This document shows positions 22,076-34,371 of a stretch of DNA of 64,000 nucleotides, one piece after another (the stretch's first letter is position 1; every line of letters begins with the position of its first letter). Source of the stretch: Branchiostoma floridae (lineage: Eukaryota; Chordata; Leptocardii; Amphioxiformes; Branchiostomatidae); the NCBI RefSeq assembly GCF_000003815.2, contig NC_049987.1:13205434-13269433 (forward strand), given 5' to 3'. A program made the position numbers and the translations under genes. A model generated the notes under the pieces. It did not search any database and had not been told where the DNA came from. It saw only the letters and a list, made by a program, of their open reading frames with translations.

Positions 22076-25000
22076 ATGGACGTAACTAACAAAGAACACA
22101 CTAGCAATGTTCTACAAGAGCTGAACAAACAGAGGGTGCGGGCAGAGCTGACGGACGTGGTTCTGGAGGTGCAGGGGAGAAGGTAAGATGGGACGATGCA
22201 TGGGGAGGGGGGCTGAGGGTCTGCATAATTTGTACTTGTACGTGATATCACTGATCATCACCACAAACCGTCCAGATCGTGGTGCCTTCGATCAAGGAGG
22301 CCATGCTTCGATGTGTCTTATGTTGATTTGTAGTAGTAGTTCGTAAGCATTGTTTTCATGTGACCTTCATGAGTGTAACTGTTAATCAGTCACTTCCCTG
22401 CATAATAATGTCAACTGTACACGTGGCTGTATGTCTTTAAAATTTATACAGCCGAACAAAATTATGAATCAAAGTTCAAACGCCGAGGCTTTTGTTAGAC
22501 CACTCTTAGATTATGCTGCAACGGTGTGGGACCCGTACACTCAGAAAAACACGAGCAAAATAGAAGCAGTGCAGAGGAGAGCTGCTCGGTTCGCTTGTAA
22601 CCGCTTTCACAACACCTCTAGTGTGTCAAATATGCTAGATTCTTTGGGATGGGAATCGCTAGAGCAAAGGAGAAAGCTCACTCGTGTAGGCATGTTGTAC
22701 AAAATTCAGCATGACTCTGCCCAGTGCCCCGTTATTAAGAACAAATTGGTCTCACCACCTGTAAGGCAGAGGAGGGCGCATAGCCGTCAACTGAAGAGGA
22801 TAAACACTAGAACCCAGTACCGAAGTGGTTCATTTCTACCCAGGACAATTAGAGACTGGAACGCTCTTCAAAGCAGCACCGTGGAGGCAGCGACTTTTAC
22901 CATCTTCAAGTCGCTGGCTGCCGCGGAATAATCCAAGTCATTATAACCCCGGTCAGCTCTATGGTGACGGACCTGGCATGGTAATTTTGGACATACGAGT
23001 TACGGATCATGATTGATATTATTAGTAGTAAACCGACGCGCACGTGCACCTCAAAAGCCATAATGTTCAACATGATAAACGTGGGCTTCCGAGGAAGAAG
23101 AAGAAGAAGGCTGTTGACACAATGTTCCTGTATCACTGTGAATGAGCCATTGCACCAGTTCTTCTGGGCAAATGCTTATCATTTCAACGTGTTAAAAGTA
23201 GCAGTTATTTATGCTTCCTGTCAGAAAGAATTTTCTTTGTATATGTACTATTGACAGGAACATAACAGACTTATAATAACTCAAATCAATTCAGACAGTG
23301 CAAGTAATTCCCCAGAATAAAGCAATACATGTATTTTGACAGTTTCCCCTGCCATCGCGCCGTCCTGGCATCGTGCTGTCCCTACTTCCGTGGCATGTTC
23401 ACCAGTGGCTATGCGGAGGCCAAACAGGAGAGAATCCGCATCCAGGATGTGAGTGAGGTAGCCATGGCAACCATTCTGGACTACGCCTACACCGGATGTG
23501 TTAAAGCGGAGCCAGACCAGGTCCAGGCTGTGATGTCTGCAGCCAGACTGCTACAGGTGAGGATACTGCATTGATGTCTTCATATACATGTACATGTGTG
23601 ACCATATAAACTGGGATATGGCCATGTTTAGTCTCATTATTTTTGTCAGTCATTGCTCCTTAGTATTCCTTAGTTTGAACTTTGACAACAACTTTTGGTT
23701 TGCTATGTTCTGGGCACTAATGCACTTTATCCCAGTTCTCCCTCGTCCATAGGTGTCATAAACTGATGTCTACAGAAAGTGCTCTGTAACTGTTGCCATG
23801 TTTGTTGCTTCCAGGTGGATTTTGTAGGTCGTAAGGCAGCAGAATATATGAAGGACCATCTGGACGTGTCCAACTGTGTGGATGTTTGGATGTATGCTGA
23901 CATGCTGGCAGACTGTGGCCTTGTCAAGGCCAGTAAGAAGTATGTGGCATCCAGGTCAGTCTGATGGCTGTTAATGATTATTGAATAAATTATAGAATAA
24001 TTATTGTTAATTTCACTTTCACTTTACTTTATTTTATTTAACCAGGAGTAATACAGCTCAGGTCAACCTAGACCTGTTTTTCAGGCAATCCTGGGCACAT
24101 GCGCATACATAGAAACAATACAACAACAATAAATAACAACAATTCGATTGTCTGTTTCAAACAGCACTTACTTAAAATGCATTCACCATGTGTGCTTTAA
24201 CATATCTGAGTCAACTCATTGCACATGTAATTTTCTCAGGTTCGACCAGGTGGCTCTACAACCATCCTTTGTCCAGTTGCCTCTGAGCCTCCTCCAGTCA
24301 TTGCTTGACAAGGATGATCTAATGACCAACTCAGAAGACAATGTTGTGCAAGCTGCTCTAAGATGGGTCGACTTCAACCAAGAAGAGCGTTTGCAGCACC
24401 TTTCTACACTTTCTAAATCATTACGTCTGTCTCATATCAGCCCAGAACTGCGTGTTGAAATTGAGAGAAAGTGCCCGTCGACAGACAGCAAGTTAGTTTA
24501 CAGTGACAGTACAGCCCAGCGGCTGGGACATGCGCGAACTGAACTGCAGATCTTCTTGAGAGAATGTGACTTTGATCATGACGTCTTCCAGTCTACCCCT
24601 TGCTATGACCCTTCCACAGGTCGACTATATGAAATTGATATGCCTGAGAAACTGGACAGCTTCTCTAGATCTGTGACAGTAGCTCCTGATGATGAGCTGT
24701 ACATGGCAGGTGGCATTATTGCCAGTAGAAGAAAAAAGGATAAGGGTAAAAGGCAGAAAAACTTTTACCAGTATAACCACCTCCTAAACACTTGGGAACC
24801 AAGGTGTGACATGATTACACCCAGAGCCAGGTATGTTGCAAGTGCTGGTTTCTTACAGAATACAAAATTCCAAGACTCTGAATTACTTGTTTTAGATAAT
24901 AGTCAAAGGATGTTGCATAATGTAATGGAAGGATGTTTGGCTCAAATCCAAGAGGTCTTGGTTTGAGTCGCCTGATATGCTCCAAAGTTTTGCTCTTGGG

Positions 25001-26182
25001 AAACATACTTAATATGAATTTCCTCACTTCACTCAGGTTAAAATTACCTAGCATTGGATAGCATATTAAATGGAGCTTATTTGAGAGCCCAAGAACCCAC
25101 CATAAGGAGTAGGGATCCTCTACGGTGTGAGTGGACCATATAGAGGAAATCATCCTGCAGACTAGTGTAAATTATGACACGAATCGATGGAATGAATCAA
25201 TTTTGGGGTATATTCAGCAATGGAACATAGCTCAATTCTTTCCAACCGCTTCTCATGTCTACATTCCAATTTTGTAAGGGAAAAAGCCCCATAGGTGGCC
25301 TTTGTGCGCTAGTGATGTAAAGTTGGATACCCCAGATGCATATGTGTGAGTTGGTAATCTTTTCCTGTATCTGTCTTCCCAAGGTGTGGTCTGGTGTATC
25401 TGAAAGGGTACATCTATGCCATTGGTGGTGATGAAACCAGAAAAACAGCAGAGAGGTATGATCCAAGGTGTGATGAGTGGACGTCCATACCACCCATCCC
25501 TCGCCCCATGTCCACGAAACTCTGTGCGGTGACTCTTGATGACAATATCTATGTCATAAGTAACAAAGGCTGCTACAGCTTCAGTACCACCAAAAACAAG
25601 TGGAAGAAGATAGCGAACATGCTTCAAAAACCACTGTGTCCTCAGGCCGTCACCTATCGGGGGCGCATCTACTGTATAGACTGCGGCAAAGACAGTGACT
25701 CTTCTACAATAGAGATGTACAACCCTACAACACGTCAGTGGAAGCAGTCTGGCAATGGCTCTTACTACTTTGACACAGCAACCCTGATGAAATATGGAGA
25801 GACTATGTACCTCCTCACCATACACAACAGCGAAGTTGATGTAGAAGAATTGGGTCCAGATGAATTGGCACTAACTGCGACTCGCATTTACAAGTACCAG
25901 CCAGAGACAGACTCTTGGCTGGAAATAAAAGACAGGGGCAGTCAGGTTCCCCGCTTGGCAGAGTGGTTTGGTTATGGGTGTAGAACGGACTGTCTGACAG
26001 CTAGCATGATCCCAATGTGCCTTGGGGATCGAACGGAGTACAGTTTAACTTTTGATCATGATGGTAGAGATCACAGTGGCTTCTGGTTCTCAGAGTCACC
26101 CAGAAGTGGCATCTCATATGGGGACAGTGATGATCTATTGGACTCAGAGGAAAATGATGAAGACATGATCATCTATTTCTGA
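22076..26182 (+). CDS. BTB-BACK-Kelch protein, tandem copy 2
   Basis: Five exons: 22076-22182, 23343-23556, 23815-23954, 24240-24830 and 25384-26182; 616 aa plus TGA. BTB is split between exons 1 and 2 (AELTDVVLEV, then SFPCHRAVLASC), BACK is in exons 3-4, and the kelch region is in exons 4-5 (YAIGGDET; other blades lack the double glycine). The C-terminal tail is acidic (LLDSEENDEDM). A Lys/Arg-rich insert (SRRKKDKGKRQKN) in exon 4 is specific to this copy. Introns 1 and 3 hold a LINE fragment and a LINE tail, and intron 4 holds a SINE shared with copy 3. Role inferred as a CUL3-type adaptor; the target is unknown. Confidence 0.9.
22441..23109 (+). mobile_element. 5'-truncated LINE (Jockey/CR1-like) in intron 1 of copy 2
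   Basis: An open frame to 22931 encodes the C-terminal end of a non-LTR reverse transcriptase: FVRPLLDYAATVWDPYTQK, then IEAVQRRAARF, MLDSLGWESLEQRRK, and FLPRTIRDWNAL near the end. An untranslated tail follows, ending in (GAA)n at 23091-23108. The catalytic YADD region is missing, so it is a dead 3' fragment. It is absent from intron 1 of the other copies. Confidence 0.85.
24012..24143 (-). repeat. LINE 3' tail in intron 3 of copy 2
   Basis: Copies 1 and 4 are continuous here. The insert read on the minus strand contains GATTGCCTGAAAAACAGGTC and ends CTCCTGGTTAAATAAAATAA, a widespread non-LTR 3' terminus. The empty paralogous sites show that it came after duplication. Confidence 0.65.
24931..25145 (+). 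repeat. tRNA-derived SINE in intron 4 of copy 2
   Basis: The head GGTTTGAGTCGCC resembles a B box. The body shares TTTCCTCACTTCACTCAGGT with the SINE at 1188. The same element sits in the same intron of copy 3, so it predates their split. Confidence 0.55.
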
Positions 26183-26837
26183 GATGCCAGAATAATCTGA
26201 TGGTTCTTTATCTGGTTGAGTCACCATACAGAAGATCTTGATACAGCAATAGAGAGGTCTTTGCAACACTTTCTTATTGCTATAAGTAAGATCCACACAA
26301 ACATGCTACTCCTGATGCTTTAAACACATTCCCAACGTTACCAACAAAATACTGGCCAGGTGTGAAATGTTGTGACACTGATACCTTGAATGTGGAAAGA
26401 TATTGAGAAGTTGGAAAATCCAGTCAAATTAAAGCCTTGTATTTCAGATTCTAGATGACCATTAGCTTGTGTTGTAGGTCCCAGCATAGAATAAAGTTGA
26501 TGAAGCTGTACTAGCAAATATAGATCTATCAACAGTGAATAACATAAGGGTAGTTAATAAATATTATTAAGCAAATATTATTAAGCTAGCTGTTTACTTG
26601 GTTGTTGTGCAACAATATCTACTTTTATAATGTGACTTGATATAAACCCAGTAACATTACATGATGTCCGCACATGTAGCTACTTTCAAGGCAATGACAT
26701 TGTATTACTTATAGGATATGTTTTAAAGAAAAATTTCTGCACCGCGCGCCCCCGCATTACAATGCAGAAACGGGGGCAGTTTGCTATGCCTACTAGTAGG
26801 CACAATGTCTTCTATTCACTATCATTAAATGTGGAGA

Positions 26838-26843
26838 AATAAA
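26838..26843 (+). terminator. Polyadenylation signal, copy 2
   Basis: AATAAA in the conserved block ATGTGGAGAAATAAAGCCAT. Confidence 0.55.
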
Positions 26844-26883
26844 GCCATTTACTAACCCCAAGTTGTACTGGCTGTTTTCTAGA

Positions 26884-27260
26884 TAACTGACCTGGAGCGT
26901 AGTCTGGGTTGATTGTGTGAAATGGCTGGTCCCTCCCTACCCAGACCCTTTGCTGTATGTGAAACAGATGTCCCTCCTTCCCACATTCTAACCCCATGTG
27001 AAGTGAATGGTCTCTCTTCCCAGAACTCGAACTCCATATGAAATGGTTGGTTCCTTCTTTCCATACCATTGCTTCCATGGTCGGTCCCAGAACCTTTAAC
27101 CTCATGTGGAAAATTTCCCCCTCCCGGATTTCTACCTTCCCGGACCTTTAACCTGATATTTAATGGACGGCCCCTTCTTAGATCCTTCAGCACCTCTTTT
27201 GCCCAATCCTGGTGATTATTATCATTATTACCCATTGAAATTGATGTTCCCTCCCTTGCC
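26884..27260 (+). repeat. Pyrimidine-rich minisatellite, spacer between copies 2 and 3
   Basis: Roughly eight to nine diverged units of 35-48 bp resembling CCCATATGAAATGGTTGGTC followed by CCTCCTTCCC. A related array lies at 33725-34180. No coding content; long antisense frames across it are repeat artefacts. Confidence 0.65.
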
Positions 27261-27594
27261 TGACCCTGAGTGAAATTAGTATAAGCAGGAAATTCCTATA
27301 AAGCACTTATGTTATACGTTGTGCTTTTTTCAATGTCCGTTAAACATGTGTGAATAAGATAAGACCTGAGATTGAGCCATACCGAGAGAGTCACTGCATT
27401 TCGATTTTCCAACGTACTGTAAGTCCTCCGAATTAGTATTACACTATACGGAGAATCCAGTATCGATTTAGCTGTAGGCGTGGGTCAAAGGTCAAATTAA
27501 TAACGAAAACCAGACGTCTTCAGCTTCAGTCCTCCACGTGTCAGCTGGAGGAGCGATAGTTTCTTCATTTTCGGGCCTCCATGCAGTGGTAGAT
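27261..27594 (+). other. Promoter region of BTB-Kelch copy 3
   Basis: Collinear with the upstream blocks of the other copies, starting at AACATGTGTGAATAAGATAAG and including the DR1 and E-box. No TATA box is evident. Confidence 0.5.
27482..27494 (+). promoter_or_regulatory. DR1 nuclear-receptor-type element, copy 3 promoter
   Basis: GGGTCAAAGGTCA, a one-base variant of the DR1 in copies 1, 2 and 4 that still matches the RGGTCA half-site. It lies 100 bp before the ATG. Confidence 0.45.
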
Positions 27595-30500
27595 ATGGAC
27601 GCAACAAACGAAGAACACACTAGCAATGTTCTACAAGAGCTGAACAAACAGAGAGCGCGGGCAGAGCTGACGGACGTGGTTCTGGAGGTGGAAGGAAGAA
27701 GGTGAGATGGGACGGTGGGGAGGGGGGCGCTCCGCACGGGACTGCATGGCACATTTGGATATTTTGGATACTTGGAAGCTTGTACCTCAAGGATGTTGTC
27801 GTCTAATACATGTACCATCACTATAAACGACATTGTCCTACATTCGATGTGTCTGATGTCAATTTGTAAACTTGTGGCATATAGATTGGTCTTGACCTAG
27901 CTACTGGGAACCACTACTCTAAGAACCAACCCCTGTACTGGGGAAGTACTCTACTACACTCAGATCAATGACCAAATCTATCTAGTGGTAGGATTCAGCA
28001 GGCTTGTATATTTCTCTCACGCACACCATAAACCAAGGCCCAAACATGAGGGTTCACGTTTACATTCCTTTTATTCTGACGCTTGTACGGTGGTTACAAA
28101 TAGTCTCACATAAGAGAATGCACAGTACACATCAATGCAAGAATCACACTACAATACAATACAAAGCACACCTCAATAGTAAATAGTTTCTAAGTATCCC
28201 AGGGACCCCCCGAAACCTCAATTTGGACTGTACATGTCTAACCACACATCATTAAGAACCGCCAAGGGCTCACAGCAAAACACTAAGTGCTCACCACAAT
28301 TTGTCGCTTGAGGTACAAGTCATGTCGTCGCGCCGTTCAAAGACCCGTCGGAAGCCCGAGAAACCCGACCGCCGACCGGCCACCCCTCAAGGAAGCGGAG
28401 ATCGATTTCCAAAGATACTCTTTTCCCTACTACCAACTGACTACTACCGAAGATACCCGGATTTCTTGGGTATATCAAGAGAAACTTTCCATCAGAGAGA
28501 GATTTTACATAATGCCAAACGGAAACAGCGATTGGTTAGAAGAGCGGCGCCCACGTGGCTTGTTGACATCTTGACGTCACAGAGACGCGCTACCACCCTA
28601 ACAGTGTGCGGCAGTCACAGGGAAGATACAATAGTCAATGACGGGGAAGGGCTCTAATAAGGGGTGATTCAGCATTACGGGTATAGGGCTCTAGTTATCC
28701 TCACTACAAACTCACTGGTTGTTTGTAAACAGTTTGACATGGCCAATATGAAATTAAATTATGTGGCCTCATATGTTTGCACTATGCAAGGAGGTTAAAA
28801 AAGACAATATGTCTTTTTTAACCTCGTTGCATTGTCTTTTTTAACCTCCTTGCACTATGGTAGCTGCAGGGCAACTGTTGGTTTTTGGCTTCCGCTTATA
28901 GCTCCCGTGACCAGCTATAAGGCGAAGCCAAAAACCAACAGCTGCACTGCAGCTAGCACTATGGCATAGATATAACGTTACAAATGTACATAAAAGTCCT
29001 AGGCTGTTGACAGGATGCCCCTGTCAGTAAGAATTTTTTTAATACTATTGACAGGATGTTTCTATCGAAAAAAAATGATTGGGTGCTATTTATATGCTGT
29101 TACTGTCAACACTACTAGTAGTACCCCTAATAACCCTGACGATAAAGTATTTTGACCCAACCCCTTGTACTTTCCAGATTTTTCTGACCAAACCCCTATC
29201 CAATCCAGGTTTCTTTGACCCAACCGGGCAACCCCCCTGTTCAATCCACATTTTTGCCCCACCCCCCTAACCAACTTCTTCCGCCCCCATTCTGCTTTAT
29301 TTTATTTTGGAATAGCCCAATCCTGTAAAATGGTGCAGAGATAACACTTCCTACATTAATACATTCCGGAAAAGCAGCCTAGTTGGTAGCCTGGTATCCA
29401 AACTTACAGCTCCTGAGTCAAAGCTGCCAGAATAAAACATTCTAGGATACCAGGTCACATAACGTTAGTTGCCATCAAACCCATAACATTTCACTTGACT
29501 CTCAGTTGTCAGAGCCAATATACTGTTTTTTTTATCAATGCTTCCTGTTGGTGAATGCCAATAAGAAGTTTCTTTGCACTTTTGACTGGAACATCCTGCC
29601 AATAGCAGTGTCCTAAATGAAATCAATTCAGACTGCAACAAAAAAACAACAACAAAAATTTACCATATGTTTTCATAGTTTCCCCTGCCATCGTGCCATC
29701 CTGGCATCGTGCAGTCCCTACTTCCGTACCATGTTCACCAGCGGCTACGCGGAGGCCAAACAGGAGAGGATCAGCATCCAGGATGTTAGTGACGTAGCCA
29801 TGGCAACCATTCTGGACTATGCCTACACCGGCTGCCTTCAGACAGAGCCAGACCAGGTCCAGGCTGTGATGTCTGCAGCCAGACTGCTACAGGTAAGGAT
29901 GCTGGATTTAAGTCTTCATACATATGTATAACGTCATACATGTATAGGTGTGACCATGATAAGATGATTATGGTCATGTCATTTTAAACTTATTACTTTT
30001 GTCAGTCTTTGTTCTTTAGCCTTTTGTGTTCCTTAGTTTGACATGCAATATCGCAACAATTTCTGGGTTTGTTAGTTCTATACTCTTTTACTCCCTACAT
30101 ACTAGTATACGTAAGTGTGAGAAACTGATAACTGCAGATTGGTACATGTAACTGTTTCCATGTTCGTTGCCTCTAGGTGGATTTTGTTGGTCGTAAGGCA
30201 GCAGAATACATGAAGGACCATCTGGACGTGTCCAACTGTGTGGATGTGTTGATGTATGCTGACATGCTGGGAGACTGTGACCTGGTTGAGGCCAGTAAGA
30301 AGTATATGGCATCCAGGTCAGTCTGACAGCTGTTACTAATTATAGAATATGTTTTTATATTTCAGCCATACCATAGGTATGGTGAAATATATTGTATTCG
30401 TAATGTTTCTTTCTTTCTTCTTTCTTTCTTTCTCATGCCAAATCTTCAAATCGAATCAACTCCGCCGTTTTTTAACCGATTGACTTGAAATTTGGCACAA

Positions 30501-33068
30501 AGGTAGAGTAAGCCAATACCCTCAGGTGTTTTTTTCATTTTTTTCATATCTGCCTTTGAAATGATTTTATTGAGGTTTTTGTCAATATTTATGTATATTT
30601 TGGGCTCCTGTACCCTGGTATTACAGCCGAATGACATGACATTTGGTACAGAGGTGCCCTGATCATATGCCCACCCAGATTTAATAACAGTTTTGGTATA
30701 CGGTACAACAAAATGCTTAATTTTGCGATTTTTGGCCATTTTTTGACAAAAAAAGCACATTTTTGCCTCCTGTACCCTCGTTTTACAACCAAATGACCTG
30801 AAATTTGGTATAAAAGTGCCCTTCAATTTTGTGCGCATGAATTCAATAACAGTTTTTCCATACAGTACAGCATAATGCTTAATATTGCAATTTTATGGCC
30901 ATTTTTAGACAAAAATTTGACATTTTTGGCTCCTGTTCCCTCGTTTTACAACCAAATGACCCGAAATTTGGTAAAGGGGTGCTCTAGATATTTATCCAAA
31001 TGACCCATGTATAATTTTTGTCATGGAACACTTTAAAATTAGATATTTGGGAATTTTTTGGGTCATTTTCCAATGGCCAAAGGGGTCAACGACCTCAAGG
31101 CCTATTGTTGCATGAGGGAGATGGCTGAAATATGCTGTATTTGCTCTCAAGCAAATGTCGGCCTTTCTAGTTGTCAATTTTATTGTCTGTTTCAAACATC
31201 ATGTAGTTTTAAAGTGCATTCAAAATGTGTGATTTAACTAATTTTAATTTCAACATATAGCATTAAGTTAACTCATTGCGAAATGTGACTTTCTCAGGTT
31301 CGACCAGGTGGCTCTACAACCATCCTTTGTCCAGTTGCCTCTGAACTACCTCCAATCATTGCTTGACAGGGATGATCTAATGACCAACTCAGAAGACAAC
31401 GTTGTGCAAGCTGCTTTAAGATGGGTCGACTTTAACCAAGAAGAGCGTTTGCAGTACCTTTCTACCCTTTGCAAATCAGTACGCCAGTCCCTCATTAGCA
31501 CTAAACTGTGTGTTGAAATTGAGAGAAAGTGCCGGTCGACAAATAGTGAGTTAGTTTACAGTGACAGTACAGCCCAGCGGCTGGGACATCTGCGAACTGA
31601 ACTGCAAATTTTCCTGCAAGAAGGTTTCTCAAACGAAGATTGCGCAGTGGCTTCTCCTTGCTATGACCCTTCCACTGGTCGACTGTATACGATTGATATG
31701 CCTGAAGACCTGGACAGCCTCTCTAGATCTGTTACAGTAACTCCTGATCATGAGCTGTACATGGCAGGTGACATTTTTACCAGCAGAGAAATTGGAATAA
31801 ATGACAGGCAGAAGAAATTTTACCAGTACAACCACCTCCTGGACACCTGGGAATCAAGGTGTGGGATGATTGAACCAAGATACAGGTATGTCTCTCTGTT
31901 GCATGCTGCTGATTTCTTACAAAAGACAAGATTCCCAATTGATGGTAGGGTGTTTCGCTCAAAGACTAGAGGTCCCTGGTTTGAGTCCCCTTATATGTTC
32001 CGATGTTGTGCCTTTGGGAAAGGTACTTGACATGAATTTCCTAGCTTCATCAGGTCAAAATTATGTAGCATTGGTTAGGGACGTCCCTTGGATAGGACAT
32101 TACATGGAGGTCCCTTGTTTGAGAGCCACTTATTGAAAGGTGGACGGGTCCTTCCCAGTGTGAGTGGTTTATATAAATATGTCCGGATATGCAGCTTGTA
32201 CTGTTCACTACAAACCTGGTGTTCCCTTGTAAGCTCATGTCTACTTTCCAATTCTGAAGGGGCAAAAGGCTGAGTGATGCACAGTGAGTGGGTACCTCAC
32301 CTTTGTTGGTAACCTTTTCCTGTATCTGTCTTCCCCAGGTGTGGTCTGGTGTATCTGAAAGGGTACATCTATGCCATTGGTGGTGATGAAACCAGAAGAA
32401 CAGCAGAGAGATATGACCCAAGTTGTGATGAGTGGACGTGCATACCACCTATGCCTCACCAAATGTCCTCAAAACTCTGTGCTGTGACTCTTGATGACAA
32501 TATCTATGTCATGAGTAATAAAGGCTGCTTTAGCTTCAGTACCACCAAAAACAAGTGGAAGAAGAGAGCGGACATGATTAAAAAACCACTGCGTCCTCAG
32601 GCTGTTACCTATCAGGGGCGCATCTACTGTATGGACAATGCCACCTCAAGAAACTCCAGAGTAGAAATGTATAACCCAACAACACATGAGTGGAAGCAGT
32701 CTTGGAATGGCCCTTATGGCTGCAGGACAGCAATCCTGATGAAATATGGAGAGACGATGTACCTCCTCAACGTACAGTACAGAATGGGGGCTAATAAGAC
32801 TTTCATTTACAAGTACCAGCCAGAGATGACAGACTCATGGTTGGAAATAAAAGACAGGGGTAGTCTGGTTGCCCCCTTGGCAGAGTGGTTAGGTGATGGG
32901 AGTTCAACAGATTGCCTGACAGCTAGGATGTTCCCAAAGTGCCTTGGCGATCCAGACTTGTATGAGGACGATCATGATGGTGGAGAGGACGACGACTTCT
33001 CGTTTTCAGAGTCACCCAGAAGTGACAGGGACAGTGATGACCTATCAGACCATGGAGACGATTACTAA
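27595..33068 (+). CDS. BTB-BACK-Kelch protein, tandem copy 3
   Basis: Five exons: 27595-27701, 29679-29892, 30177-30316, 31298-31885 and 32339-33068; 592 aa plus TAA. Domain order as in the other copies. BTB starts MDATNEEHTSNVLQEL and continues SFPCHRAILASCSPYF. BACK includes DNVVQAALRWVDFN. Kelch blades in exon 5 include YAIGGDETR and YVMSNKGCFSF. The tail is acidic (RDSDDLSDHGDDY). An upstream ATG at 27581 is followed at once by a stop (ATG CAG TGG TAG), a minimal upstream ORF also present in copy 4. Intron 1 holds two adjacent MITEs, intron 3 a Helentron-like element and intron 4 a SINE. Confidence 0.9.
28322..28657 (+). other. Unassigned 111-codon open frame in intron 1 of copy 3
   Basis: Opens MSSRRSKTRRKPEKPDRRPA and is strongly basic at its start, then turns neutral (FPKILFSLLPTDYYRRYPDF). 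No domain is recognised and no paralogous intron carries it, so it arrived with an insertion. It could be a piece of a transposable-element protein or chance. Confidence 0.25.
28787..28852. mobile_element. 66-bp hairpin MITE
   Basis: Perfect 22-bp terminal inverted repeats (CAAGGAGGTTAAAAAAGACA plus AT), flanked by a 7-bp CACTATG duplication (28780-28786 and 28853-28859). No coding capacity. Confidence 0.7.
28861..28955. mobile_element. 95-bp hairpin MITE with 9-bp target duplication
   Basis: Inverted ends TAGCTGCA and TGCAGCTA and a long inner stem (CTGTTGGTTTTTGGCTTC with its complement). It is flanked by identical GCACTATGG at 28852-28860 and 28956-28964. It abuts the 66-bp MITE and shares the same target word. 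Confidence 0.75.
30354..31170 (+). mobile_element. Helentron-like non-autonomous element (copy I) in intron 3 of BTB-Kelch copy 3
   Basis: The 5' part carries an imperfect hairpin at 30357-30390 (ATATTTCA-GCCATACC, then GGTATGG-TGAAATAT) and a CTTT microsatellite. The middle has about three 163-bp units, each with GGCTCCTGTACCCTCG and AATGACCTGAAATTTGGTA. The 3' end has the subterminal repeat GGCTGAAATATGC, a 7-bp hairpin ATTTGCT-CTCA-AGCAAAT (31139-31156) and a terminal CTAG at 31167-31170. A 3' hairpin before CTAG, subterminal inverted repeats and internal tandem repeats are the hallmarks of Helentron/DINE-type elements. Copies 1 and 4 show the empty site. Confidence 0.75.
31941..32175 (+). 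repeat. tRNA-derived SINE in intron 4 of copy 3
   Basis: GGTTTGAGTCCCC is B-box-like. The body includes CCTTTGGGAAAGGTACTT and ATGAATTTCCTAGCTTCATC. Same position as the SINE in copy 2. Confidence 0.55.
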
Positions 33069-33667
33069 AGTGATGATTTGAGACACTTGAGACACTAGAA
33101 CATCATAGTATCTTTCTTGAGTCACCATTGAGAAGATCTTAAAACAGAGCAATAGAAAAGTTTTTGAAATACTTTCTCATTGCTATGAGATTAAATCCAC
33201 ACAAACATGCCACTGCAGGCAATATCACTATATTCACAAAGTTACAAAAAGAATGAGGGCCAGGTGTGAATTGTCTCAACACTGATCCCCCTTAAGGTAG
33301 AAATACATTGAGAAAATTGGAAATTCCAATCAATTTATGGCCTTGTATTTCAGGTTGTATATAACTGAACAAGATGAAGCTTCATTACGCTTGATACATA
33401 CTTGTTACATCTTTTATTAGCTTTAACTAAATTTCGGTGAGTAAGTTTAAAGCGTATTTAAAGAATGTTACTAATCCAGCCATTTTCTTGGCTGTAGTAT
33501 AACAATATCTCCTTTTATAATGTGATTTGATGTAAACCCTTTAAAGTTTATATGATGTTGGCATGCGTAAATGTAGCTACTTTTAAAGTTTCATAGCCAT
33601 GACGTTGTATTACTACTACACTAGCAGTCACAGTATTTTCTATTCACGCAATCATTAAATGTGGAGA

Positions 33668-33673
33668 AATAAA
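33668..33673 (+). terminator. Polyadenylation signal, copy 3
   Basis: AATAAA in the conserved GAGAAATAAAGCCAT block. Confidence 0.55.
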
Positions 33674-33724
33674 GCCATTTACTAACCCCAAGTTGTACTG
33701 GCTATTTTCTAGATAACTGATCTG

Positions 33725-34180
33725 GAGCGTAGTCTGGGTTTCGTTGATTGTGTGAAATGGCTGGTCCCTCCCTACCCAGACCCTTTGCACTATGTGAAAC
33801 AGATGTCCCTCCTTCCCACATTCTAACCCCATGTGAAATGAATGGTGTCACTTCCTAGAACTTAAACTCCATATGAACTTGTTGGTTCCTTCTTCCCATA
33901 CCATTGCTTCCATGTTATGGTTGGTCCCAGAACCTTCAACCCCATATGCGTAAAATTTCCCCCTCCCAGATCCCTACCTTCCCGGACCTTTAACCTGATA
34001 TTTAATTGATCCTCCAGTACCTCTTGAGGTTGGTCCCTCTTTTGCCCAATCCTTGTCCATTGTTTAATCGACGTTCCCTCCCTTGCCTGACCCTGAGTGA
34101 AATGGATGGTCTCTCCTCCCCACGCCCCTACCCCCTATTGAAATGTATGATCCCTCCCTTGCTTGGCCCTGAGTGAAATT
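33725..34180 (+). repeat. Pyrimidine-rich minisatellite, spacer between copies 3 and 4
   Basis: The same unit family as 26884-27260, with around ten degenerate units. The remainder of 33069-34463 is 3' UTR and the conserved promoter block; no gene is seen. Confidence 0.65.
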
Positions 34181-34371
34181 AGTATTAGCAGAAAATTCTT
34201 ATAAAGCAATAACGTTATGTGCCTTTTTCAATGTCCGTTAAACATGTGTGAATAAGATAAGACCTCTGATTGAGCCATACCGAGAGTCACTGCATTTCGC
34301 TTTTCCAACGTACTGTAAGTTCTCCGAATTAGTATTACACTATATGGAGAATCCAGTATCAATGTAGCAGT

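Noticed and set aside
25259-25825. 188-codon minus-strand open frame opposite kelch exon 5 of copy 2
   Set aside because: A shadow of the well-supported plus-strand exon; no domain, and not conserved opposite the other copies at the same length.
26812-27235. Minus-strand frames rich in Gly/Glu near 27 kb
   Set aside because: They lie on the pyrimidine-rich minisatellite; the reading is a product of repeat composition.
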